A stretch of DNA of 64,000 nucleotides, taken from NCBI GenBank assembly GCA_028287185.1, contig JAQBQD010000029.1:62001-126000 (forward strand). Reading direction: 5' to 3'. The notes below the pieces were generated by a model. That model was given only the letters and a program-made list of their open reading frames with translations. It searched no databases and had not been told where the DNA came from. The translations under genes were made by a program, and so were the position numbers. This DNA is from Gemmatimonadota bacterium. GTDB lineage: Bacteria; Gemmatimonadota; Gemmatimonadetes; Longimicrobiales; Longimicrobiaceae. This document shows, one piece after another, positions 24,829 to 31,899 of the stretch. Numbering within the stretch: position 1 is the stretch's first letter; the number at the start of each line of letters is the position of its first letter.

Positions 24829-25734
24829 CTATGCCCCGTCCACCTGAAAATCAACCCGCGGCGCCACTTCCGCATCCAGCGTCCACGCGCTCCAGCACGC
24901 CATCCCCAGCGCCTCCACCCGGCTCCGCGCGAGGTCGCGCGCACCTTCGTCCGCGAAGACGCCGAACAGCGAGGCACCGCTTCCGGCGAGGAGGGCGATG
25001 CGTGCGCCGGCGTCCCGCATCGCCGCCTTCGCCACCGCCAGCACGGGGATCGCGGCCACGGCGCCGGCTTCGAAGTCGTTGACCGCCAGCCGCTCGACGC
25101 CCTCCCATCCGCCTAGCTCGTCCGCCGCGATCGACGCCGACGACGGGAGGTAGCCGCCGCCGCGGGAATCGGCGACGCGCCGGAACGCATCCACCGTCGG
25201 CATCGCGACGCAGGGGTGGGCCACGAGGACGGGGCGCACGGGGAGCGGAGGGAGGGCCAGCAGCCGTTCGCCGCGGCTCCAGGCCAGCGCGTACGGCGAT
25301 CCGCAGAGGAAGAACGGGACGTCGCTGCCCAGGCCGCCGGCGAGCTGGAGCAGGGTCTCCGGCGGAAGGGGGCCGCCGTGCAGCGCGTTCAGCGCGCGGA
25401 GCGTGGCCGCGGCGTCGGAGCTGCCGCCGCCCAGGCCCGCGGCGGAGGGGATGCGCTTGGCGAGGTGGAGGTCGACGGAGGGCGCATCCCCCGTGGCGCC
25501 GTGGAAGGCTCGCGCGGCGCGGAGCACCAGGTTGTCGTCCGCGGGACCGGTGTCGACACCGCCGCCGACGGTCAGGCGGAGGCCGGGGGCGCCGCGGCGG
25601 GCGGTGACCTCGTCCGCGAGGGAGATGGCGTGGAAGAGCGTCTCCAGGCCGTGATAGCCGGATGCTTCCCGCGCCAGGATGCGGAGGCGGAGGTTGACCT
25701 TGGCGGGCGCGGAGACGGATACGGCGTCAGGCAC
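24829..25734 (-). CDS. ispE: 4-Diphosphocytidyl-2-C-methyl-D-erythritol kinase
   Basis: Phosphorylates CDP-ME in the MEP isoprenoid pathway. The 301 residues start at GTG with MPDAVSVSAPAKVNLRLRIL, the substrate-binding start of the GHMP kinase family. GYHGLETLFHAISLADEV follows, then the ATP-binding RIPSAAGLGGGSSDAAATLR, and the C-terminal GHMP motif ALLAGSGASLFGVFADE. The GTG lies 8 bp inside the end of the upstream flippase-like gene, suggesting coupled translation. Confidence 0.95.
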   Translation of the reverse strand: MPDAVSVSAPAKVNLRLRILAREASGYHGLETLFHAISLADEVTARRGAPGLRLTVGGGVDTGPADDNLVLRAARAFHGATGDAPSVDLHLAKRIPSAAGLGGGSSDAAATLRALNALHGGPLPPETLLQLAGGLGSDVPFFLCGSPYALAWSRGERLLALPPLPVRPVLVAHPCVAMPTVDAFRRVADSRGGGYLPSSASIAADELGGWEGVERLAVNDFEAGAVAAIPVLAVAKAAMRDAGARIALLAGSGASLFGVFADEGARDLARSRVEALGMACWSAWTLDAEVAPRVDFQVDGA

Positions 25735-26809
25735 CGCCGGGCTCCGCCGCCGCGCCGGCGGGCGGGAAGGAGCGGGGATCGGCCTCCACCGCCTGCTCCA
25801 CCTCTTCCTCGGTGCGCCTGGCGTCGCCCGGCTTGAGGTCCAGCTTGCGCATGTAGTAGAGGCCCACGGCGGTGACGGTGACGAAGCCGCCGACGTGGAA
25901 GCCCAGCGCATATGCCACCGTGCGCGTCGCATCGACCCCCCACAGGCCCAGCGCGAACTTGCTCGCCGCCTCGAAGGTGCCGAAGAAGCCCGGCGCGGCG
26001 GGGATCGCCACGGCCATGCTCACCAGCGCCTGCATGAAGATGGCGCCCATGAACGGCACCTCGGTGATGTGGAAGGCGCGGAAGGCCCACAGGTACGAGA
26101 GGGACAGGAAGACCCACTGTCCCACGGCCCACACCGTCGAAAGGAGCAGGAGCTTGGGATCGCGCAGGATGCCCAGCCCGCCCACGAAGGCGTGCAGCGC
26201 GTCGACCAGCGGCCGGCGGACGCGTTCCGGCAGGACGGCGGCGGCCACGCGGTCGATGACCCCCACCGTCCACGCCGGCGCCAGCGCCAGCGCGAAGAGC
26301 ACGACGGCGAGGGTGCCCGCGATGGCCGAGACGATGCGGGCGGCGGCGATGGGGTCCACCTTGCCCGCCGTGAGGTGCGGGAACGACGGCGAGGCCATGG
26401 CCAGCAGCAGCAGGCCCACGCAGGTGAGCCCGTCGAACACGCGCTCCACGACGAGGGAGGCGAGAACGCTGGGAATGGGGATGCCGGCCAGCCGGGACAG
26501 CGACCACACGCGCATGAACTCGCCGACGCGGCCCGGCAGCAGGTTGTTGGCGGCGAATCCCACGGAGACGGCGGCCAGGCGCGGCTGGAACGCCACGTCC
26601 GGCGCGACCGGCCGCAGCAGCACCTTCCAGCGCCACGCCCGAACCCACAGCCCCGCCGTGGTGGCGACGCAGGCCAGGGCGAAGTATCCCCAGTCCGCGT
26701 GGCGCACCGCGTTCCCCACCTCGGCCCAGCTCTTCACGTCCTTGGTGGACCACCACAGGAAGAACGCCGCGATGGCGAGCCCGACCAACGTCTTCAGGTG
26801 CTGCTTCAT
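25727..26809 (-). CDS. Lysylphosphatidylglycerol synthase-type transmembrane protein (flippase-like)
   Basis: A 360-residue integral membrane protein with about eight helices, of the TIGR00374/LPG_synthase_TM family (YbhN, AglD). Diagnostic: N-terminal LVGLAIAAFFLWWSTKDVKSW, RAWRWKVLLRP, the central GFAANNLLPGRVGEFMRVWS, and IPAAPGFFGTFEAASKFALG. Members move or modify lipids, for example in cardiolipin or polyprenol-linked pathways; the exact role here is unknown. A charged C-terminal tail (DARRTEEEVEQAVE) faces the cytosol. Placed 3 bp after the Hpt-like gene and overlapping ispE. Confidence 0.85.
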   Translation of the reverse strand: MKQHLKTLVGLAIAAFFLWWSTKDVKSWAEVGNAVRHADWGYFALACVATTAGLWVRAWRWKVLLRPVAPDVAFQPRLAAVSVGFAANNLLPGRVGEFMRVWSLSRLAGIPIPSVLASLVVERVFDGLTCVGLLLLAMASPSFPHLTAGKVDPIAAARIVSAIAGTLAVVLFALALAPAWTVGVIDRVAAAVLPERVRRPLVDALHAFVGGLGILRDPKLLLLSTVWAVGQWVFLSLSYLWAFRAFHITEVPFMGAIFMQALVSMAVAIPAAPGFFGTFEAASKFALGLWGVDATRTVAYALGFHVGGFVTVTAVGLYYMRKLDLKPGDARRTEEEVEQAVEADPRSFPPAGAAAEPGGA

Positions 26810-26812
26810 CCC

Positions 26813-28297
26813 TTACGATGCCTCGTTCCGGCTCATCCCCAGCTCCACGAGCCCGAACAGCTCGTCGATCGCGTCCCCCAGCGGCGTCCCTCGCGCCGCG
26901 CCGCTTCCCACCAGCTCCTTGATGCGCGGCCGCAGCCCCAGCGCCTCGCGCAGCGCCGCCGGCGGATCGTACAGGATCGCCTCCACCGGCACGACTCCGT
27001 CCGCGTCCGCCGCCTGCGCGCCGGCGGAGGGTGCGTCGGCCTCCTTCGATGGAGCCCCGGCGGCGGCTTCCGCCTTCTCCGTGGACGCGGCCGAAGGATT
27101 CGCGGCAGCGGGCTTCCGCTCCGCGCGCGAGGGGCGCGGCGGGGCTCCGGGAAGGGCGCTGCGCAGGTCCAGGATGGCCTCGCGCGCGCCGTCGCCGTTC
27201 AGCGAGCCGCGCAGCGCGTCGGACGCGGCGGCGGCGGCGGCGGCGATGCCGTCCAGCGCGTAGGTGGCGGCCAGCTCGCGGACGTTCGCGGCCAGTTCGG
27301 AGAGCTGCCGCGCCACGCGCGAGAAGCGGGTGCCGGGGCGCCCCTCCGTCTCGGCCACCAGCGCCTCGGCGCGGTCCAAAAAGCCCGTCGCCTCGATGCG
27401 CAGGAAGCTTTCCACCTCGCCCGGCACGTCCCCCGGCTGCGCCGGCACCGGCGCCATGGGCGACGCCACCACGTGGGGCCCCGGGCCGTCGACGAAGAGC
27501 GTGCTCACGGGCACCACGTCGGCCTGGTCGGCGCCGCCGTCGCCCCGGTCGCGCACGTCGCGGAAGGCGAAGAGCTCGGGGCTGTCGCCCGGCGCCTCGC
27601 CGCGCTCCAGGTGGCGGCCGGCGGCGGCCAGGGACTCGCGCGCGGCCTCCAGCAGCTCCACGTAGAACCCGTCGGCGCTGAGGGACCGCGACATCATCTC
27701 GTGCACGCCGTCCTCGATGCCCTCCAGCACCTCCAGCACGGGCGCCAGCGCGGGCATGCCCGCCACGCCGCGCACGGGGCGCATTCGGCGCAGCACGGCG
27801 CGCAGCGGCTCGCGGGCGGTGGGCGACTCGCGCAGCTCGGCCACCACGCGGTCCATCTCCGTCACGACCTGCGCGATCTCGCGCTGCACGAACGAGAAGA
27901 TCTGCTCGCCGCCGTGCGCCGCCGGCGCCTCCCGCCGCCCGCCGCCGGTGACGCCCCAGCGTTCGGACACGGTGCGGGCGCGCTCCTCCTCGTCCGCCTC
28001 CCAGCGCGGGTGGGCGCGCACCAGCACGCGCAGGTCGTCCACGGTGCGCACGGCGCGGCCGCGCAGCTCGTCGCTCCAGGCCGTGCGCCCGTCGCGCACC
28101 TCGCGGGCGGCCTCCTCCAGCCGCTCGGCCACGCCCGCGATGGCGCGCGACCCGGCGATCTGGGCGCTGCCGCGGACGCCCCGCGCCAGCCGGAACAGCT
28201 CGCGGAAGTCCGGCGCCGGCCGTGCCAGCAGCAGGTCGAGCTGGTCCAGGAACTCGCCGGCTTCCAGGGCGAAGTAGTCGCTCAGCGGCTGCGGCAT
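26813..28297 (-). CDS. CheA/ChpA-like multi-Hpt protein lacking phospho-acceptor histidines
   Basis: A 494-residue protein built like the Hpt arrays of Pil-Chp kinases. The first helical bundle has FRELFRLARGVRGSAQIAG at residues 32-49, which aligns with the canonical aHtlKGsA motif, but the His is Arg39 and the Lys is Arg42. A second bundle has LRRMRPVRGVAGM (residues ~169-181), again with Arg for His. A third (from about residue 310) has RVARQLSELAANVREL. Low-complexity Ala/Pro linkers follow, then a C-terminal Pro-Val-Glu-Ala-Ile segment. No kinase domain is attached. It is probably a scaffold or partner-binding decoy rather than a phosphotransfer protein. Upstream of the flippase-like gene by 3 bp. 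Confidence 0.75.
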   Translation of the reverse strand: MPQPLSDYFALEAGEFLDQLDLLLARPAPDFRELFRLARGVRGSAQIAGSRAIAGVAERLEEAAREVRDGRTAWSDELRGRAVRTVDDLRVLVRAHPRWEADEEERARTVSERWGVTGGGRREAPAAHGGEQIFSFVQREIAQVVTEMDRVVAELRESPTAREPLRAVLRRMRPVRGVAGMPALAPVLEVLEGIEDGVHEMMSRSLSADGFYVELLEAARESLAAAGRHLERGEAPGDSPELFAFRDVRDRGDGGADQADVVPVSTLFVDGPGPHVVASPMAPVPAQPGDVPGEVESFLRIEATGFLDRAEALVAETEGRPGTRFSRVARQLSELAANVRELAATYALDGIAAAAAAASDALRGSLNGDGAREAILDLRSALPGAPPRPSRAERKPAAANPSAASTEKAEAAAGAPSKEADAPSAGAQAADADGVVPVEAILYDPPAALREALGLRPRIKELVGSGAARGTPLGDAIDELFGLVELGMSRNEAS

Positions 28298-28436
28298 CGG
28301 GTGTCTCCCCTTGGGTACGTACCCCGCGCGGCGGCGGGGGCGGCGGGCCCTGCGAACGGCCTCGGACCGGGTCGGGACGGGCGGGGACTTCGGGAAGATG
28401 ATCCTCTGCGGGGGGTTCGACGGAGACCGGAGGGCG

Positions 28437-29324
28437 TCAAGGAGTCTCGTCCCCCAGCGCCGCGCGCACCCGATCCACCGCCGCGGGGTCCAGCCCCGCC
28501 CGCTCCGCCAGCGCCAGCGCCTCGCGTCCGAGCAGGGAATATAAAGGTCGCACGCCCGCCGACAACCGCGCGCGGTGCAGGCGCACGGTCTCGTCGTCGC
28601 CCCGGGCCACGGGGCCGGTGAGCGCGGCGGCGGGCCCGAGCGCCCGCACGTTCGCCACGGCGCCCTCCGCCAGCGCCGCCAGCGCGGGCCGCGCGTCCTC
28701 CGCGTCCACGCCCGCGGCCTCCATCAACCGCTCCGCCACGGCCAGAAGCGCGACGGCGTAGTTGGACGCGAAGACGGCCGCCGCGTGGTACAGCGGCTTG
28801 CCCCCGCCGCGGATGGGCAGCGCCACGCCGCCGCACGCCGCCACCACGCGCTCGGCCAGCGCCCGCGCCAGGCCCTCGCCCTCCACGCCGAAGGCGGCGC
28901 CGCGCAGGCGGTCCGCGCCGTCCACGGTATCCGCCACCGCGGCCAGCGGATGCACGCCGCCGACTGGGTGCCCCGCCGCCCGCAGCGATTCCAGCGCCTC
29001 CATCCCCAGCGCGCCGCTGGTGTGCACCACGGGGACGCTCCGGTCGATGTCCGCCGATGCGAGGCGGCCGGCGACCTCCCGGACGGCGCGGTCGGGCACG
29101 GCGACGACGATGCCGGAGAGACCGGCGGGTGCGGCGAACGATCCACCGCGCCAGCGCGCGGCGGGCGGATCGCCTTCGAGAAGCGGATGGTTCGGGATCG
29201 CACCGCCTCTTCCGGAGAACGCAAGCGCGGCGCCGGCCCGGTGCAGCGCGACGCCCAGGGACAGGCCCACGCGGCCCGGGCCGACGATCCAAATCAGGCC
29301 CGGCGCCGGACCGCCGTCGGTCAA
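28437..29324 (-). CDS. Rossmann-fold/DUF2520 protein, TTG start
   Basis: A 295-residue protein of the family related to pyrroline-5-carboxylate reductase. The N-terminal dinucleotide fold starts IWIVGPGRVGLSLGVALHRA, and the hinge reads VVHTSGALGMEALESLRAAG with GGVHPLAAVAD. The C-terminal DUF2520 helical domain includes KPLYHAAAVFASNYAVALLA. The TTG start overlaps the hflX stop (TTGA), matching translational coupling. Substrate unknown. The usual genomic partners (panB/panC or biosynthetic genes) are not here. Confidence 0.85.
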   Translation of the reverse strand: MTDGGPAPGLIWIVGPGRVGLSLGVALHRAGAALAFSGRGGAIPNHPLLEGDPPAARWRGGSFAAPAGLSGIVVAVPDRAVREVAGRLASADIDRSVPVVHTSGALGMEALESLRAAGHPVGGVHPLAAVADTVDGADRLRGAAFGVEGEGLARALAERVVAACGGVALPIRGGGKPLYHAAAVFASNYAVALLAVAERLMEAAGVDAEDARPALAALAEGAVANVRALGPAAALTGPVARGDDETVRLHRARLSAGVRPLYSLLGREALALAERAGLDPAAVDRVRAALGDETP

Positions 29325-30568
29325 GCGCCCTCGTAGACCTTCACGCCGCGGCTGCGCAGGCGGGCGATGGAGCCGTCGGAAAGCCGGGCCCGGACGCGCA
29401 CCTCCTCGCCCTCGTCCTCCCGCTCCAGCACCTCGCCGTCGCGGTAGATCTCCGCCAGCAGCCCGCCCTGCGACGAGGACAGGACCAGGCGCACGTCCGG
29501 GCGCAGGCGGCGCACCTCGTCCAGCAGCAGCGCGCGCAGGGTATCCAGCCCGCCGGGCTCCATCGTGGAGGCGAAGACGGCCCTCGTGCCGGACGAGTCG
29601 ACGGCGCGGTCGGCGAGCGCCTTCTCCTCGGCGTGGGTGATGCGGTCCACCTTGTTGAAGACGAGCACGGTCGGCCGGTCGCGCAGCTTCAGGTCGGACA
29701 GCACCTCCTCCACCACGTACTTCTGCTCCTCCCACCCGGGGTGCGACGCGTCGATCACGTGCAGCAGCAGGTCGGCCTCGCGTGCCTCCTCCAGCGTAGC
29801 GCGGAATGACGCGACCAGGTGGTGCGGCAGCTTGCGGATGAAGCCGACGGTGTCGGTCATCAGCACCTCATTGCCCTCGCCCGCGTCCACGGCGCGCGTA
29901 GTGGGATCGAGCGTGGCGAAGAGGCGGTCCTCGATGAAGACGTCCGCGCCCGACAGGCCGCGCAGGATGGACGACTTGCCCGCGTTGGTGTAGCCCACCA
30001 GCGACACCTTGAGCTGCTCCGCGCGGCCCTTGCGCTGGGTGGCCCGCTGCCGCGCGACGCGCTCCAGCTCCTCGGCCAGCCGCGCGATGCGGTGGTCGAT
30101 CATCCGGCGGTCCGTCTCGAGCTGGGTTTCGCCGGGGCCGCGCATGCCCACGCCGCCGCGCACGCGGGAAAGGTGGGTCCACATGCGCTTGAGCCGCGGG
30201 CGGGTGTAGCGGAGCTGCGCCAGCTCCACCTGCGCCTTGGCTTCGCTGCTGCGGGCGCGCGTGGCGAAGATGTCCAGGATCAGCTCGGCGCGGTCCATCA
30301 CCCGCACGCCGATGGCCTCCTCCAGGTTGCGGCCCTGCGTAGGCGACAGCTCGTCGTCGAAGATGATGAGCGTGGCGCCCTCCACCTCGGCCATCATCTT
30401 CAATTCCTCCGCCTTGCCCTCGCCGATGTAGGTGGCGTGGCTGGGGTGGTCGATGCGCTGCACCAGGGTGCTCACGACCTCCACGCCCGCGGTATCGGCC
30501 AGGCGCCCCAGCTCCTCCAGGTGCTCGGCCGTCACCTCCTGGGGCTCGCTCTTGAGCGGCGCGCCCAT
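29321..30568 (-). CDS. hflX: GTPase HflX (ribosome splitting factor)
   Basis: Splits stalled or heat-damaged 70S ribosomes. Motifs: HPSHATYIGEGKAEELK, IIFDDELSPTQGRNLEEAIG, the RVRGGVGMRGPGETQLETDR linker with RVRGG, and G-domain LVGYTNAGKSSILRGL (G1), TDTVGFIRKLPHHLVASFRA (G3) and VFNKVDRI (G4). The first ATG gives 415 residues, but the family-like sequence RLIDLAEPGERAIL lies upstream in frame. A strong AAGGAAGAGG sits 5 bp before an in-frame ATC at 30620-30622, with no ATG, GTG or TTG between; the protein may start there. Confidence 0.93.
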   Translation of the reverse strand: MGAPLKSEPQEVTAEHLEELGRLADTAGVEVVSTLVQRIDHPSHATYIGEGKAEELKMMAEVEGATLIIFDDELSPTQGRNLEEAIGVRVMDRAELILDIFATRARSSEAKAQVELAQLRYTRPRLKRMWTHLSRVRGGVGMRGPGETQLETDRRMIDHRIARLAEELERVARQRATQRKGRAEQLKVSLVGYTNAGKSSILRGLSGADVFIEDRLFATLDPTTRAVDAGEGNEVLMTDTVGFIRKLPHHLVASFRATLEEAREADLLLHVIDASHPGWEEQKYVVEEVLSDLKLRDRPTVLVFNKVDRITHAEEKALADRAVDSSGTRAVFASTMEPGGLDTLRALLLDEVRRLRPDVRLVLSSSQGGLLAEIYRDGEVLEREDEGEEVRVRARLSDGSIARLRSRGVKVYEGA

Positions 30569-30652
30569 CAGAATGGCCCGCTCGCCGGGCTCGGCCAGGT
30601 CGATCAGTCGGTTCGTTGTGATGGTGTCCTCTTCCTTGGATGTGTCCGCGCG

Positions 30653-30868
30653 TCAGGCCAGCATCAGCCTGCGTCCGCGCGGGTCCGGCACGATGCGCCC
30701 CAGCTCGCGCGCGGTGTCGATCCAGAGGCCGATCGCCTCCTCGACGCTCGCCAGCGCCGCCCGGCCCGAGTCCCCGTGCGCCATGCACCCGGGCAGCTCC
30801 GGCACCTCCGCCACGAACGTCGCGTCCTCGTCGCTCCAGTAGATGATGACCTCGTAGCGGTAGCTCAT
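30653..30868 (-). CDS. HicB-family antitoxin-like protein, without HicA
   Basis: The 71 residues MSYRYEVIIYWSDEDATFVA EVPELPGCMAHGDSG form the HicB partial RNase-H fold; the GCMAHGDS turn and the following helix AALASVEEAIGLWIDTARE are typical. GGAGGA before the ATG is a good ribosome site. No HicA toxin (a short dsRBD-like protein with a catalytic His) lies on either side. An orphan HicB, 30 bp upstream of the hflX leader, so the two may share a transcript. It lacks the extra C-terminal DNA-binding domain of autoregulatory HicBs. Confidence 0.8.
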   Translation of the reverse strand: MSYRYEVIIYWSDEDATFVAEVPELPGCMAHGDSGRAALASVEEAIGLWIDTARELGRIVPDPRGRRLMLA

Positions 30869-30914
30869 CGCTCCTCCGACCCATGCTTCGACCCCATCGC
30901 CGCCGCGCCCCGCA

Positions 30915-30950
30915 CGAGCGACCTGCCGCGGATCCGCGGCAGGTCGCTCG
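30915..30950. repeat. 36-bp perfect palindrome
   Basis: CGAGCGACCTGCCGCG, GATC, then its exact reverse complement. As RNA it gives a 16-bp stem. It lies between the frameshifted DUF3368 toxin gene and hicB, 112 bp from the former's stop. It could be a terminator or a dispersed repeat; no T-run follows. Confidence 0.85.
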
Positions 30951-31061
30951 ACGCGACCCCCGTGCGGTGACGCCGAAGCTCCGCGGCGCTTCGTCGCGGC
31001 GAGATTCGCCAGCCATCGCGTGTCTTGCCGTCTGAAACAGCACGACACCTGAGGCACGACA

Positions 31062-31543
31062 CTAGGCTTCGCCCACGGATCGGAGCACGTCGCGCGTGAT
31101 CCCCGGGGCGACGCGGAAACCAGCCTGCTCCACCAGCGCGTCGAGGACCTCCCGCGCAAGCGGGATCAGGCCGCGCGACTTCGCGAGGACGACCACGCCG
31201 AGCAGCCCCACCACGCGCAGGCCCAGGCCGATCGCGACGGTACGGGCCCGCTTCTCGTCCAGGAGCAGCACGTCCGCGCCTGCTTCCAGCGCCAGCGCGA
31301 TGGCTTCCGACTCGCCGGGGTCCAGCTCGTTCTTCAGCGCCAGCACCAGCAGGTCGTCCGTCGTCGACTCGCGGGAAAGCCAGGCCGCCCGGCGGATGGC
31401 CTCGGAACCCGTCGCCCCTCGCGGACGGCCTCGGCGTAGACGGCGTCCAGGACCGTGACGGCGCCGTAGAGCTCGCGGAGCAGCTCGAGACGTCCGATCG
31501 TCGCCAGCGCGAGGAGCGGCGACGCATCGCTGACGACGATCAA
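31062..31543 (-). pseudogene. DUF3368/PIN-like toxin gene with a one-base frameshift
   Basis: A TTG at 31541-31543, overlapping the antitoxin stop, opens a frame reading (M)IVVSDASPLLALATIGRLEL and VTVLDAVYAEAVREG, the N-terminus of a DUF3368 PIN-like nuclease. After the GGGG at about 31409-31412 the sensible frame shifts: ATGSEAIRRAAWLSRESTTD, then LDPGESEAIALALEAGADVL, LLDEKRART and GLIPLAREVLDALVEQ, ending at 31062. Adding one G to the run restores REGATGSEAI. The catalytic acidic residues (SDASP, DPGESEA, LLDEKRA) are all present, so loss is recent, or the missing base is a sequencing error. Confidence 0.8.
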
Positions 31544-31785
31544 AGGTGCCCGAGCTCCCGGAGGGTCGCGAGGTCCTGCTGGAAGTCGTCCGCGTCGTAG
31601 TGCACGAACAGGCCGCGGCTGGCGATGAGGAGCTGGAAGTCCGTTCGGTCCATCTCGGCGAAGCGCGCGGCCTGCGCGAGCGTAAGCTTGTCGCGCCCGA
31701 AGAGGAGCACGGCGATCTCCTGTTTCATCTCCCGCTCGGTCATGCGGGCGCTCTGCATCAGCGCATCCGAGATCATGACGCTCAT
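31540..31785 (-). CDS. UPF0175 family antitoxin
   Basis: The 81-residue protein starts MSVMISDALMQSARMTEREM, preceded by GGGAGGAGAG. The middle matches the UPF0175 pattern: KQEIAVLLFGRDKLTLAQAA then RFAEMDRTDFQLLIASRGLF, a helix-turn-helix-like segment, ending FQQDLATLRELGHL. UPF0175 proteins are the usual partners of DUF3368 toxins. The stop overlaps the toxin's TTG start. The antitoxin is intact while the toxin is frameshifted. Confidence 0.88.
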   Translation of the reverse strand: MSVMISDALMQSARMTEREMKQEIAVLLFGRDKLTLAQAARFAEMDRTDFQLLIASRGLFVHYDADDFQQDLATLRELGHL

Positions 31786-31899
31786 CTGCTCTCCTCCCAC
31801 ACCTGGGCCCAGCCGACGTGCCGCCGTCGGTAACGCGCTCCGTAGAATAGCCGGTTTCGTGACGCTGGGCCATGCTGCAATGCATGCGCCCCACCGCGC

